The notes: generated by a model not told the origin, from the letters alone. DNA of 64,000 nt from Linderina pennispora (GCF_002104995.1 NW_024468258.1:248001-312000); one strand, 5' to 3'. Positions 45,301 to 55,829 are shown, counted from the first letter of the stretch. Numbers and translations are program-made.

Positions 45301-46202
45301 TCATCTTCCTCGTCTTCCTCATCGTCATAGTCTTCATCTTCATCGAGGCTACGCGCTACGAGCTTGACCGGGGCCTTCATCTCCATAAGCGACGGCACCC
45401 GTGCTGACGGCTCTGAGACAGTCTCCTCCGGTGCAGCCTTCGGCGCAAGCGCTTCCTCGACTTCTTCGATCTCTCTCCGCATGTCAGCCGCATCTTTACA
45501 CAGCCCGCACTGGTCATTGCACAGTGCCGCCACATACTGCTCGTAGATCGCCGCGCGCGTGTGGAACGCTGCCATGGCACAAACAAGCGAGCTCTCAGCC
45601 GCTGCGCAGTCCTTGATCTGCACAGCAGCACCCGGCGATGCTCGTCGCGTATTACTGTCGTCTGCGGACACCGGCGACATGCCATTCGATGCCACCGAAG
45701 CGTCATTCGTCCATACCACCAGATCAATATCGCTCTCGGACAATACCGACATCATCTCGTCATCGAGCTCCAGTGAATTCAGCGTGCTGGTGCGTGGCCG
45801 CTTTCCGATCCGGGCATCGTCGGACTCCCGTGCAACACCGTCTGTTGGCGCATTCCGTTTGCCGCCGGCCATGTCGCTTGGTCGCCGCGACCTGGCGGGC
45901 ATGGGCGACCCGCTAATGGCTTCTGGCGGTGTCTTGGTCCCAGAAATATCAAAAATTGGCGGTGGCGGCGCGCTGGCCTGCCATTGCTCGGCGCGCGGCG
46001 AAATGAACTTTGCCCAGTTCTCTGGCGACTCCAGGGCTTTGGTGAGCCATGGAAGCTCGGCTGATGTTAGATATGCAGGCCATGCGTTGCGGGCTTGTAG
46101 GCGGTGTGCGATCTGGTAGCTGCGCCTATCCCAGTCTATGCTGAGGTCTAGTGTGCCGGATGCTATGCGCGCGGTATGCGGGCAATGGTCGGGTGTCGCC
46201 AT
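42315..46202 (-). CDS. SPT7: SAGA complex subunit Spt7 (bromodomain and histone fold)
   Basis: Intact, 1295 residues from MATPDHCPHTARIASG; the in-frame extension to 46523 is hydrophobic and unlike the family. Spt7 is a scaffold of the SAGA co-activator. An acidic Glu/Asp/Lys region (about 280-310) precedes a bromodomain at residues about 455-570 (LYNALEQVLQDLKTM, RRDAPDYYEVIENPMDLSTM, DNCYTYNTEPGNVYRRNA). A histone-fold domain at about 950-1025 (RMLERVIALVLAHTGFETIS, CLSDFIIDYMRNLGRTL) is the surface that pairs with Taf10. The C-terminus is Lys-rich, with tandem KTTAS/KTTAG pentapeptides and a KKKK end. Long antisense open frames over this gene are composition artefacts. Confidence 0.93.
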   Translation of the reverse strand: MATPDHCPHTARIASGTLDLSIDWDRRSYQIAHRLQARNAWPAYLTSAELPWLTKALESPENWAKFISPRAEQWQASAPPPPIFDISGTKTPPEAISGSPMPARSRRPSDMAGGKRNAPTDGVARESDDARIGKRPRTSTLNSLELDDEMMSVLSESDIDLVVWTNDASVASNGMSPVSADDSNTRRASPGAAVQIKDCAAAESSLVCAMAAFHTRAAIYEQYVAALCNDQCGLCKDAADMRREIEEVEEALAPKAAPEETVSEPSARVPSLMEMKAPVKLVARSLDEDEDYDDEEDEEDEEEENVKVKEEAAPLLVKKEEPEQAPADAPVAVAPAASPSLSLDEKQAPADTGPLRPVQISTRAVIRTLDEQDEAVAEQARLESNRRAVAEVQEQRAAEPKDMLVNQIGSLYHMKNLAQFIDNHRDSVSMSTRELTHLLSEVRPKRSKWASDRRVGQEQLYNALEQVLQDLKTMGAASAPFLTQVKRRDAPDYYEVIENPMDLSTMAKKLRALHYNSKDEFWTDVQQIRDNCYTYNTEPGNVYRRNADAMLKKAKNLMESVPNIVVRERDGSAAVAEDFATEFGDESGDESQGARTVYGQREGSILADEGTPAPGNSGDPHNTSMASVGDDSASASVPPTVPQPVQPAQPVQSALVQSLLRATANGTLARDAVACLTEGIDVPLGEKVWRARARKRLLEHARQTDDDRQRALSDRRAPIRSAQKMSAFDLGAHETHEVLSEQDLELIEQPGDISELLTVLPQASGTAGAAAARKHNEALDEKRAAWQQRADELDRHAYEFVCESEVAAGLPASEPLVEQVKKDGVVRWLDEDSELTVAEQFADMPAESALLAAATAERPSLEAYAAGRIPGSRMWRGMADNIDQLRRIREVNNKIWAAKLNVPVAFLAAQGHASASKGAMDGRSDDAATIPTRDLYADLAAHPDPPAAFRLDASGSRRMLERVIALVLAHTGFETISADVMACLSDFIIDYMRNLGRTLRTYSDKYSRSMSAEAILAHTLYENGSEDLVELEYFVRADTERTGVKLGDIYKNITKAYRDVMSESRPDSALDDSALDGAFLTGAVGGLGEMGDDFFGFKALGLDKELGIENLAIPQRLWSGRAKTTNGEEAPSNPDDALPFPPPAPWPPITSPTRQIALIQPFLCEKLKAKNGVCPPGFEHLLDEKPEEGAAGKDAPTIPDAWEPIPEDDDLPPKTRYGAARPKVPAPNYLTHPRTHMHVGSGKPAAPASRSAKKKPAKTTASKTTAGKTTASKTTASKTTAGGKSTKSSESKKKK

Positions 46203-46715
46203 GGTATGTATTTCTGAGCCGGTATCCTTGGCAAAAACGTGGCCAGGAGGGGTATGGTGGGATACTCTCGCGAAATGGAAAATATTAATTGGAGAGTCGA
46301 ATTGGAGACACGGTGGCCGAGCGCAATAAAAAAAAACTGGTTTGGCCCTGAGCTGCGCTGGCAAGAGAACCTGTCGACTATTTTTTAAACCCAGCGCGTA
46401 AAAAAAAAGTATGAATAAGTAAATAAGGAATGCGACGCAAGGTGTGAGAGAAATGGGCAGGCCAAATACGAGTTCAAAACGAAGGTAAAAATGCGGCCAA
46501 CGCGTGCAGCGCTTTAGGCCCACAACAATTCGCCGTGTGAACAGCCATTGGGTAAAGGGCAGTGATCGCGATCATGAGATGTAATCGGGGGCTGGGACGC
46601 AAAAAGATAGCCGTTTGCGCTAAGCAAAAAGATCAAGCTCGTTGGTACCTCAATTCCCTGAATTTCTCTCTACTCCTTGGACATTGTACCCATTGCAGCG
46701 AATCGAGCTTATAAA
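46203..46715. other. Divergent promoter region SPT7 / uL5m
   Basis: About 510 bases between divergent genes. A-rich tracts are present at 46327-46336 and 46399-46408. No gene seen. Confidence 0.5.
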
Positions 46716-47516
46716 ATGTTTGGAGCGGTCACTCGGCACACAGCGCGGTCGTCGGCAGGCGTGCGGGCATTCAGCACCAGCAACGTGCGCACGTACCAGT
46801 CGCGACTGAGCCAGTTCTACCACAACACGCTGCGCGACGATCTCACGATCCTCAGCTACGTCCCGCCGACAGTCCGCGCGCGGCAGCAGGTGGCGGAGGT
46901 AGCGCGGCAGGAGAAGGCGGCAAACGGCCCGTCGGGAACGCCGCCGAACCCGGTGCGGTCGCACAAGCAGCGGGTGAAGAAGGCCAAGGAGCCGGAGCCG
47001 ACGGCGCACAACGCGCCGCACCTGGAGAAGGTGACGGTGCATATTCGGTGCCGCGAGGCGCTGCAGAACAAGCACCACCTGCTGTCGGCGCTGATGGCGC
47101 TGCAGACGATCACGGGGCAGCGCGCGGAGATCATCAAGGCATCGAATGACGGGGCGAGCTGGAAGCTGCGCAAGGGCATGCCGATTGCGGCCAAGGTTGA
47201 TCTGACCGGCGACCGCATGTACGAGTTTGTCGACAAGCTGGTGGAGCTGGTGCTGCCGCGCATGAAGGAGTACAATGGGCTGAAGATGGACGCGGGCGAT
47301 GGCCATGGCAACTTCTCGGTCGGATTCGATAGCTCGGTGATCGGGCTGTTCCCCGAGATGGAGATGGTCTATGACCAGTTCCCGCTGGTCACGGGATTCA
47401 CGGTCAACTTCAAGACCTCGGCCGTGCGCAACCCGAGCGGGCGGCTGCTGATGAGCGGATTCAACCTGCCGTTCCTGCATGCGCGCAAGCAGCCGGCGGA
47501 CACATTCCGCCTGTGA
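46716..47516 (+). CDS. MRPL7: Mitochondrial large-subunit ribosomal protein uL5m (Mrpl7)
   Basis: Intact, 266 residues. The start MFGAVTRHTARSSAGVRAFS is a mitochondrial presequence. The uL5 core follows: HLEKVTVHIRCREALQNKHH, LMALQTITGQRAEIIKAS, WKLRKGMPIAAKVDLTGDRM and YEFVDKLVELVLPRM, ending in GLFPEMEMVYDQFPLVTGF and a C-terminal FNLPF segment. The protein sits at the central protuberance of the mitoribosome, near 5S-like contacts. A TATAAA-like element lies directly before the ATG (46712-46717). Confidence 0.93.
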   Translation: MFGAVTRHTARSSAGVRAFSTSNVRTYQSRLSQFYHNTLRDDLTILSYVPPTVRARQQVAEVARQEKAANGPSGTPPNPVRSHKQRVKKAKEPEPTAHNAPHLEKVTVHIRCREALQNKHHLLSALMALQTITGQRAEIIKASNDGASWKLRKGMPIAAKVDLTGDRMYEFVDKLVELVLPRMKEYNGLKMDAGDGHGNFSVGFDSSVIGLFPEMEMVYDQFPLVTGFTVNFKTSAVRNPSGRLLMSGFNLPFLHARKQPADTFRL

Positions 47517-48245
47517 CAACGCAAAACCAAAAAAATTACAATCTCCAACAAAAAATGAACGAGGATTATATCAGGCTATCTCTATGTGTTCGGAGATATA
47601 CGTTATCTCTGCGAAAAATATGCGGGCATGTATGTTTGTGCCCGGCTGCATGTGCAGGCACATCAAGCGAGGCTAATTATCCAGCAACATGTGTCCCTGT
47701 TTTTTTTTTCTTATCTCTTGACGCTTTTTGTTTTGCGCCGGCGGGGCTGGGGAGCCTGATATGGCGCAGCGCAAACCATGCTGCTCACATGTCGTGCAGC
47801 ACTGGCACTGGTCGGTAGGCAGAAAGCCGCTTATCTCTAAGGAGGGGCGGGGAGCATGTGCGGCGCAAAAAAATCCATGGCTGGGTGGTATTAAACTGCC
47901 TGCGGCGTTTTTAAAACGCCCGCCGGGCCGAAGCGTGAAGGCAAGGAAAATTATCGTCGTACTAGGAAAGTTTTCGCGCACACCCTCGTCTCTTTAATTC
48001 CGTTAACCTCTCGTCGCTTCACACGCCTGGGTTTTCTTTTTCGTTACTCTCCGTCCCCAGGATCGCCACCACTGACAGATAATAACCTCGAGCGCGGACC
48101 TTGCTAAACCTCCGTCTCCCACTCTCGCTTAAATAGACAGACGTGTCCTCGTGAAGCAGCATCCTAGATAAGAGCTTCTACATCCTCCGGTTTCGTTGCT
48201 ACCGACTCTTACACAACTTTTCTTCTCAGCTCTACACATTCAGCA
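47517..48245. other. Intergenic region upstream of carnitine acetyltransferase
   Basis: About 730 bases. The right part (48000-48240) is pyrimidine-rich, as a leader for the downstream gene. No gene seen. Confidence 0.5.
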
Positions 48246-50353
48246 ATGCTCAAGGCTGTTTCGCTTCTGAAGCCCTCGTCTGCATCCCGTCCGCTCAACA
48301 AGGTAAGCAGCTATCGAGAAGCCGGGCGTGGCATTCGGTTCTGCCAGTGGAGCCGCCGGCATGTTCACAAGCAGCGCATGTGAAAGGCCGGGCGGAGGAT
48401 ACGTTTATAAGGCGAGCCTGTGTCACCACCGCCAACTAAAAGCCATGCCAATTTTCCGTATCCCTTTAGATCACCTCGACCTCCCGTCTGCTTACCCGCT
48501 CCAACTCGACTGCCATGCGCCTCTCCAACGCCGAACTGATCAAGTCCGTGGACCAAACGCCCGGCGAGCTGTTCAAGTACCAGTCGCAGCTGCCGAAGCT
48601 GCCGGTGCCGAAGCTGTCGGAGACCCTGCCAAAGTACCTGAAGACGGTGGAGCCGCTGCTGTCCAAGGAGGAGCTGGCGCACACGACCAAGACAGTCGAG
48701 GAGTTTGCAAAGTCGGCGCAGGGCCAGGAGCTGCAGCGGCGGCTCGAGGCGCGCGCGGCCGAGCCGGGACGCGTCAACTGGCTCGAGGAGTGGTGGAACG
48801 ACCTGAGCTACATGGGGTACCGCGACCCGGTGACACCGTATGTGTCGTACTTTTACGCGTACAAGGACGACAAGCTCCGGCGCAAGGCGACGCAGCGCGC
48901 GGCAGCGATAGTGCGTGCGGCGTGGCAGTTCCGCGCGCAGGTGGAGTCGCGGACGCTGGCGCCGGAGATGGCGCGCGACACGCCGTTCTGCAGCCACAGC
49001 TACAACTACATGTTCAACGCGACGCGCGTGCCGGTGCGGCCGTCGGACGTCGAGGCTGTGTTTGACCTGGCGGCTAACACGCACATCACTGTGGTCCGCA
49101 ACAACCAGTTCTTTGCGCTGCAGCTCATCCACGACGGCCAGCTGCTGTCGGCTGCTGAGATCGAGTCGCAGCTCGACAGGATCGTCGAGCAGGCCGACAG
49201 CTCGGCTGCGGTGCCGGTGGGTGTGCTGACTGCGGACAACCGCGATCTGTGGGCCGACAACTACAAGCTGCTGCTGGCTGCGTCGCCCAAGAACGCGCAG
49301 ACGCTGGAGACGCTGCAGAGCTCGGCGTTCACCGTGTGCCTGGATGACTCGCGTCCTGTGACCCGCGAGGAGTACCACCGCGTGTACTGGCACGGCAACG
49401 GCCGCAACCGCTGGTTCGACAAGTCGCTGCAGTTCATTGTGTGCGATAACGGCAAGGCTGGCTCGCTGGCCGAGCACTCGAGCATGGACGGCACTCCGAC
49501 GTGCCGCCTCAGCGACTACATTCTGGACCAGACCCTCAACAACAAGGTGGATCTGGGAAGCTCGGCGGTCCGGCCCGATCTGCCAGCAGCCGAGCCGCTG
49601 GTCTTTGTCACGCCGCCCAATGTGGTCCGTGCCATCGAGGAGGCCGCTGCGCGGTTCGACAAGACCGTGGGCGACCACCAGCTGAAGGTGCTGCAGTACG
49701 AGGGCTTTGGCAAGGACGAGATCAAGAAGCTGGGCTTCTCGCCCGACGGCTTTGCGCAGATGATGATCCAGCTCGGCTACTACAAGCTGAACGGCGTCTG
49801 CCGGGCCACCTACGAGGCTGCGGCCACACGCAAGTTCGCCCACGGCCGCACCGAGACCTGCCGCTCGGTGTCCAACGAGAGCGCTGCGTTCTGCAAGCTG
49901 TTCGAGGACCCGGCCGCGTCGGTCGGGGACAAGTTCAAGGCCCTGCAGGCTGCCATCAAGGCCCACGGAGCCTACGCCAAGGGCTGCTCCGAGGGCAAGG
50001 GTGTTGACCGCCACCTGCTGGGCCTGCGGCTTGTGCTGAAGCCGGGCGAGGAGAAGCCCGCCATCTTCCAGGACCCGGCCTATGCGCGGACGTCGCACTG
50101 GCACCTGTCGACGTCGCAGCTGTCGAGCGAGCACTTTGAGGGCTGGGGCTTTAGCGAGGTCGTGCCTGACGGCTACGGCGTGGCCTACACCATCCGCAAG
50201 GACAGCGTCATCTTCCACATTGCTGCCATGAAGAACGAGCACGGGCTCAACTCGGACCACCTGGCCCACTACATGAAGGAGGCTGCTGCCGAGATGCGCA
50301 ATGTCGTGCTTGCCCACAAGCTCAAGGAGGCCGCTGCCAAGCCCAAGCTCTAA
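48246..50353 (+). CDS. CAT2: Carnitine O-acetyltransferase, mitochondrial (with possible second targeting form)
   Basis: Two exons: 48246-48302 and 48470-50353, with a 167-base intron (GTAAGC...TTTAG, phase 0, branch-like AACTAA). Exon 1 gives MLKAVSLLKPSSASRPLNK, continued by ITSTSRLLTRSNSTA, an Arg/Ser-rich mitochondrial leader. Met35 (MRLSNAELIK, 48515) could start a leaderless form; the C-terminus KPKL resembles a weak peroxisomal signal. The enzyme moves acetyl groups between CoA and carnitine. The choline/carnitine acyltransferase fold shows LPKLPVPKL, NWLEEWWNDLSYMGYRDPV and the catalytic His355 in AEHSSMDGTP. The carnitine-binding region has GRTETCRSVSNESAAFC and STSQLSSEHFEGWGFSEV. 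Total 646 residues, no frame break. Confidence 0.94.
48303..48469 (+). other. Intron separating the mitochondrial leader of carnitine acetyltransferase
   Basis: The donor GTAAGC follows an AAG codon and the acceptor TTTAG precedes ATC. Phase is 0 and 34 leader residues precede the internal Met. Transcription starting within this intron would give the shorter protein. Confidence 0.75.
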
Positions 50354-51307
50354 ATCCCCCGTTTTCTATATCTCTCCAGTCGTTGTGTACAATCCTAGCC
50401 AATTTTCCTTTGCTATCTCTGACAGTGACGTGTGTGGGAAAAAGTGTGTCTTGTGAGCAGAGAGGATAAACATAAATCCATCTTCTGCTTGCCTCGTTTC
50501 GGGTTATATCCGAATTGGAAAGAGTCTCCCCATTCGAAGAAACGTGACTCTATGTGTGCGAGGGCAAGGGCTTTCTCGCTGCCTCCCCGGAGCATTAATG
50601 CCCCCCCCGGAGGCACTTGTCTGTGGCTGACATGCACAGCACACGTGAGCTGAAGCTGCTGTGTCAAATGGCCGTGCATCCTGTAGAAGCTCAGTTAACC
50701 GCGTATCGAGCTGAATAAAGTGAATGCGCCTCTTTATTGCAGCGCGCTAGAGACGCTGCTAGCAATGGGTGGCGACACTATCCCTCCCCAGGCCATTTGA
50801 AATGCCAAAATGCGCCATCACCTTGATGCCCATTGTGCTCCACTTGGCGACATATAAGAATGGCGTGCGCCGCTGTGACTCTCCTTCTCTTTCTCTCTCT
50901 CCCAGCTTCAGCATCCATATTTTCCATTCATCACATATCGTTTCTTTTTCTACATACCGCACCCGCAATATCTGGCCATTTTTGTATATCCGTACTTTAT
51001 TTCTCCGCCAAATGCTCAAGCTGGTTATCTTGCCGTCACGCCGGATCCGGCGGACTCCAATAAGCAAGGCACGTGAATTTCCCACGTCGGTAAATCAACG
51101 GGCTAGCTGTACTGCGCTCTTATCAACAGCGCACATAAAATGAAGCCCATGAGTTGTTTTCGGTCTTCATTCTCCTCCTCATCTTGTCCAGCTCTCCCCT
51201 TGCTTATACACGTAGCCAATATCTTTATCCCGCATCACACACTGTAGCTTCGGATTGCCGACCTGAAAAAGCGATACACAGCAAACACAGCAACGTCACC
51301 GATCGCC
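50354..51307. other. Intergenic region between the carnitine acetyltransferases
   Basis: About 950 bases with a run of eight C at 50601-50608 and a CT-rich stretch near 50880-50910. No gene seen. The following gene's promoter probably lies at 51120-51300. Confidence 0.5.
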
Positions 51308-53074
51308 ATGCCTACCAGCACACGCAACCAGGAGCACGAACACGGCCGGCTGTTTGACTTCCAGGCCACGCTGCCGAAGCTGCCGGTGCCAGACCTCCCC
51401 AGCACCGTGCAAAAATACATCGAGTCTCTGGAGGCGGTCCTGCCGCGCGACAAGTTCCTGGAGAGCAAGCAGGTGGCCGAGGAGTTTGCAAAGTCGACCC
51501 AGGGCCAGGAATTGCAGCAGCGGCTCGTGGAGCGCGCGGCCGAGCCGGGACGTGCAAACTGGCTCGAGGAGTGGTGGAACGACCTGAGCTACATGGGCTA
51601 CCGCGATCCAGTGATTCCCTACGTCAGCTACCACTACTCGTACAACGACGACCCAGAGTGCTCGACAGCGAGCCAGCGGGCAGCGCATGTGGCGGTTGCG
51701 GCGCTGGCGTTCCGTGCGCAGCTTGTCGACGGCAGCTTGGCGCCTGAAATGCAAAAGACCTCGCCGCTATGCAGCCACAGCTACAAGTACATGTTCAATG
51801 CCTGCCGGATCCCGCACAAGCCCTCGGACTTTTGCCGCACCGTCGACTATGCAGCCAACGAAACCATCACTGTGATCCGCAGCAACCAGTTCTTCTCGGT
51901 GCCAATTACGCAGCTGGGCATGCCCCTGAGCACGGCCGAGTTTGTCGAGATCTTTGAGCGCATCATCGAGCTTGCCGATAGCCAGACTGCAGTGCCCGTG
52001 GGCGTGCTGACTGCGGATAACCGCGACGCGTGGGCAGATAACCGCCAGCTCTTGCTTAATGTGGCTGGGAACGCCCAGGTGCTGGATGCCATCGAGTCGT
52101 CGGCGTTCGTCATTGCCCTGGATAAGGCGCAGCCGGTGACGCGTGAGGAACTGAGCCACGCGGTCTGGCACGGCGACGGACGCAGCCGCTGGTTCGACAA
52201 GCCCGTGCAGTTTATTGTTACCGACAATGCGCGCGCGGGCATATGCGGTGAGCACTCGATGATGGACGGCACGCCGACGCTGCGGCTGTCTGACTTTGTC
52301 ATTGGCTATGAGCACGAGTGCCCTCAGCCCGCTCGCACCGACCTGGGCTTCTCTCGGCTGGAATTCCAGACCCCACCCAAAGTCGTAGCAGCTGTGAAGC
52401 GTGCGGGTGAGTTCTTCGACACGGGAATTGCCAAGCAGCACATCTCAGTGCTGAACTACAATGCGTACGGCAAGGAGCTGATCAAGACCCTGAAGTGCTC
52501 GCCGGACGCCTTCGTGCAGATGGTGATCCAGCTCGCATACAGCCGCCTCCACGGCTGTGTGCGGCCCACGTACGAGTCCAGCATGACGCGCAAGTTCCTG
52601 CATGGCCGCACCGAGACCTGCCGGTCGGTTTCGAATGAGAGCGCTGCCTGGTGCCGCGCCATGGCCGCCAATGCCTCGCGCGCCGAGTGCGTCGAGCTGT
52701 TCCGCAAGGCCGCTGCCAAGCACACGCAGCTGACGCGCGAGGCCATTGAGGGCAGAGGCGTCGACCGCCATCTGCTGGGCCTGCGCATGCTGGTGCAGCC
52801 GGGCGAGGAGAAGCCCGACATCTTCGAGGACCCCGCCTACGCCTACTCGTCGCACTGGTACCTGTCGACGTCGCAGATTTCCAGCGAGGGCTTTGCCAGC
52901 TACGGGTGGAGCGAGGTGTCGCCCAAGGGCTACGGCATTGCGTACAACATCAAGCGCGACAGCCTGATGATGCACATTGCCTGCATGCGCAACGAGTTTG
53001 GCCTCAACTCTGACCACCTCGCCTACTACCTGGAGCAGGCCGCCAACGATGTGCGCAAGCTATTGGCGCAGTAG
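51308..53074 (+). CDS. Carnitine O-acetyltransferase paralogue, probably cytosolic
   Basis: Intact, 588 residues, a tandem duplicate of the gene just upstream. It starts MPTSTRNQEHEHGRLFDFQA, with no mitochondrial leader, and ends KLLAQ, with no peroxisomal signal, so a cytosolic or nuclear place is likely, as for yeast Yat1/Yat2. The catalytic His316 is in GEHSMMDGTP. It shares WLEEWWNDLSYMGYRDPVIP and GRTETCRSVSNESAAWC with its neighbour. It has no intron, so either the duplicate lost exon 1 or the first gene gained it. Same-strand order suggests local duplication. Confidence 0.94.
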   Translation: MPTSTRNQEHEHGRLFDFQATLPKLPVPDLPSTVQKYIESLEAVLPRDKFLESKQVAEEFAKSTQGQELQQRLVERAAEPGRANWLEEWWNDLSYMGYRDPVIPYVSYHYSYNDDPECSTASQRAAHVAVAALAFRAQLVDGSLAPEMQKTSPLCSHSYKYMFNACRIPHKPSDFCRTVDYAANETITVIRSNQFFSVPITQLGMPLSTAEFVEIFERIIELADSQTAVPVGVLTADNRDAWADNRQLLLNVAGNAQVLDAIESSAFVIALDKAQPVTREELSHAVWHGDGRSRWFDKPVQFIVTDNARAGICGEHSMMDGTPTLRLSDFVIGYEHECPQPARTDLGFSRLEFQTPPKVVAAVKRAGEFFDTGIAKQHISVLNYNAYGKELIKTLKCSPDAFVQMVIQLAYSRLHGCVRPTYESSMTRKFLHGRTETCRSVSNESAAWCRAMAANASRAECVELFRKAAAKHTQLTREAIEGRGVDRHLLGLRMLVQPGEEKPDIFEDPAYAYSSHWYLSTSQISSEGFASYGWSEVSPKGYGIAYNIKRDSLMMHIACMRNEFGLNSDHLAYYLEQAANDVRKLLAQ

Positions 53075-54527
53075 AACTTGGTACCTAAATCTTTGTATGA
53101 AATATCCCCTCCATATCGCGATTTGCACTCACCTATATGGCTCTGTTCTCCACTAGTGAGCATTCAATGTGCCGCAAGGGTAGCTGAACTGGTGCGGCTC
53201 CTGTCTGTGCTTTGTAGGACGCTACATGTGCATGGCGATAGGGATGCGGCCTCCAACCGGATTTCGGCTACGCCTCTCCTTCCCCATTCCTGCGCCCGAC
53301 TTCTCGCTTTCACAAACACATACAGACCGACAACCACATACAGAGCAGCAAATATATACAGAACGCATGCTGGCGCATGCGGATTTACCACCATGCGGTT
53401 GCTTGAACACAGCCAGTGCACATTGCCAATACAAACACCACGAATGATCTGAAAAAGAAAGAGCGCTCGGTTCGCCCATTTGTGAAGAATAAAAGGCAGC
53501 GATCGGCCTAGCTAATCGTCTCCCGTCCAGCTGGCAGGCAAGCTGCGTCTTGGATGAACGGCCAGTGTATTTTTTGTTTTTTCACAAGCAGCTTCTGAAT
53601 CCAATCCGACTGACTATAATTGGTGCGAAAAAAAATAAACATGCTGGCGTCGATCGATGATGTAATCCGAGCCAACTGCTGTGCTCCTACATCTCGGGCT
53701 GCTCATAGCAGTTTCCAGGCTGCACGGAAACGAGGGATGAAGCTGGCTGCAGGCTGCTTGTTTTTTTTTCTTTTTGCGCCCTTTTTCGTGGGCCCACTCT
53801 ACGGAGCCCACTGGCTTGGGGGAGCTATGGCGTGTCAAGGGCTGGTGCACATTGTTGCTTTTTGCCATCGGCATCAATGGCCTGCTCAAGGGATCCGCCT
53901 CAGCGATAAAGAATGGAAATGACGTATACGTGAGGCGCTTGTCTCCCTTCCTCCCCTGGTCGCCTCCCTGTGTCTTGGCATTTGCGGGCCTCGCCTCTTC
54001 ATTTGCGAAAGAAGGCTGTGACAGAAATAGCGCGAGAAGAACCCTCAGTTCCGTTTTCTGAAGTCCGGACCGTCGCGTGGTGGGCTCAATCGAGGAAAAG
54101 CAGTTGCAAATCCTTCTTTGAGCCCTCCCCTTCTATACGGGCTTCCGCCAAGTATAGTTTCTGCCCAAATCCTCCTTGCCCGCTCCCAAGTGAGAGAAAA
54201 AAGCCTGTAAATAGGTTAAAGGTTTTCATTCCGTTTGTGTAAAAATAGACCACATCCCGAAACTAAATAGGGGAGACAAAGCATAGAGCTGCATGTCCAC
54301 GTCGGATGCGAGCGAACAAAAAGGGCGTCGGAGCCAGCGCTGGAAGCCCCTCGGTAGCTACATCCGTTTCACATCTCTCTTGTCTCCTCTTTCTCTACGC
54401 TTTCATTTTTTATCCAACACGCACATATACTTTTGTTGGTTCTATAGCACGCTAGCCGTTGCTATCACTTTACGATATACCCTCTCCCGATATATATACT
54501 TCCCCCACACTAACCGACCACTGAATT
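53075..54527. other. Intergenic region with tyrosinase promoter
   Basis: About 1.45 kb. Short frames only. The right end has a TATA element at 54490-54498. Confidence 0.5.
54490..54498 (+). promoter_or_regulatory. TATA box of the first tyrosinase
   Basis: An alternating ATATATATA tract begins only 38 bases before the ATG at 54528, implying a very short leader. Confidence 0.45.
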
Positions 54528-55829
54528 ATGAAGTTTACTGGCCTTATTAGCTGCCTTCACTCTGGCAATTGCCGCTGTAAACGGCCAGACATCGACTCCC
54601 GCTGGCGCCGAGTCGCTGGAGAAATGTGCATCGACGCCTGTGCGCAAGGAGATCCGCTCGCTGTCGACCAGCGAGTGGCAGGCGTACCGGACGGCGGTGA
54701 ACCAGGCGCAGGAGCAGGGCTGGAACGACTGGTTCGGCTGGATGCATGACCAGGTGGCCGGCCCCATCCACGGCAACGCGAAGTTCCTGGTATTCCACCG
54801 CCGCTTCATAGCCGACTACGAGCAAATTCTGCAGCGCTACAACCCCTCGGTCGCCATACCCTACTGGAACGCCCTGGTGGACTACCAGCAGCCAGCCGCA
54901 AGCAGCGTGCTGGGCGACGACTATTTCGGCAAGGACGGAGATGCCGGGTCCGAGTGCGTGACCAGCGGCATTGCTGGCTCGTGGTCATATAAGCTGTCAA
55001 CGACGACCTGCCTGATGCGCAAGTTCAATGGCGGCAATGGCGCAATTAACTCGTGGTACTCGCCCGAGTACATGACCAGCCTGCTGCAGACCACCACGGA
55101 CTACGCCGACCTGCGCAATAAGATCGAGAACTCGCTGCACGGCGCGGTGCATCTGGCCATCAACGGCGCTATGAGCACCATGTATTCGCCGGTTGACCCC
55201 GTGTTCTGGATCCACCACTCCAACATCGACCGCCTGTACGCCCAGTGGCAGGCAGTCAGCCCTGGCGAGCGCACGTTCATGTACACAGGCGTCGACGGCG
55301 ACAAGAAGCCCGTCAGCCCGACCGACCAGATGCCCAAGCTACAACGAGCCCATCTACAGCGTCATGCGTCTGGGCTTCGGCAAGTCCTGCTACACCTACG
55401 ACACCATCCAGGCAGGCCAGCGGCGACGCCAACAAGCTCTCTTCCAACGGCAATCTGCGCAAGCGCTCGGCGCAAAAGTGCGGCCAGCGCGACTACGCGC
55501 AGCAGCTGGTGAAGCAGCTGCCCAAGGAGGTCGTCGGCAAGTTCTTCCCCAAGTTCGCAGCTGGCAACTCGCATCCGCTGGAGAACGAGCTGACCACTTT
55601 GTCGCCGCTCAAGCCCATGGCTGCCGATGGCGAGAAGCCGTTCCATAGCAAGCAGGCGTGCGAGAGCCACCGCGGAAAGATGCCCGCGCCGCCCAAGCTG
55701 ACGCCCGACTGGCTGAAGATGCAGGGTGCGTGCACTGAGGAAGTCGCCAAGCTCGAGGCTGATGCGAAGAGCTTTGTTGACTCGCTCAACAAGGCCAGCT
55801 ATCTGTCTCCGTACCTTGTCCATGATTAA
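54528..55829 (+). CDS. Secreted tyrosinase 1, frameshifted
   Basis: A type 3 copper oxidase that hydroxylates or oxidises phenols; in fungi this supports melanin formation or wall cross-linking. The signal peptide MKFTGLISC continues, after one extra base at about 54557, as FTLAIAAVNGQ. The CuA site is WMHDQVAGPIHGNAKFLVFH (three His). The CuB site is LHGAVHLAING followed by DPVFWIHHSNIDRLYAQW. A C-terminal region after the copper domain ends PKLTPDWLKM ... SFVDSLNKASYLSPYL. Two more frame changes, each one extra base, are near 55341 (YNEPIYSVMRLGFGKSC resumes) and 55411 (ASGDANKLSSN resumes). About 432 residues when read through. Confidence 0.88.

Noticed and set aside
46203-46523. N-terminal extension of Spt7
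   Set aside because: The hydrophobic, low-complexity extension covers the divergent promoter; MATPDH at 46202 is a better start.
48365-50317. 650-residue open frame antisense to carnitine acetyltransferase
   Set aside because: Shadow frame of a strongly biased codon pattern; the sense strand has the complete conserved enzyme.
53620-53922. 100-residue frame with a hydrophobic middle
   Set aside because: It runs through T-rich noncoding sequence, and the surrounding codon usage is unlike real genes here.
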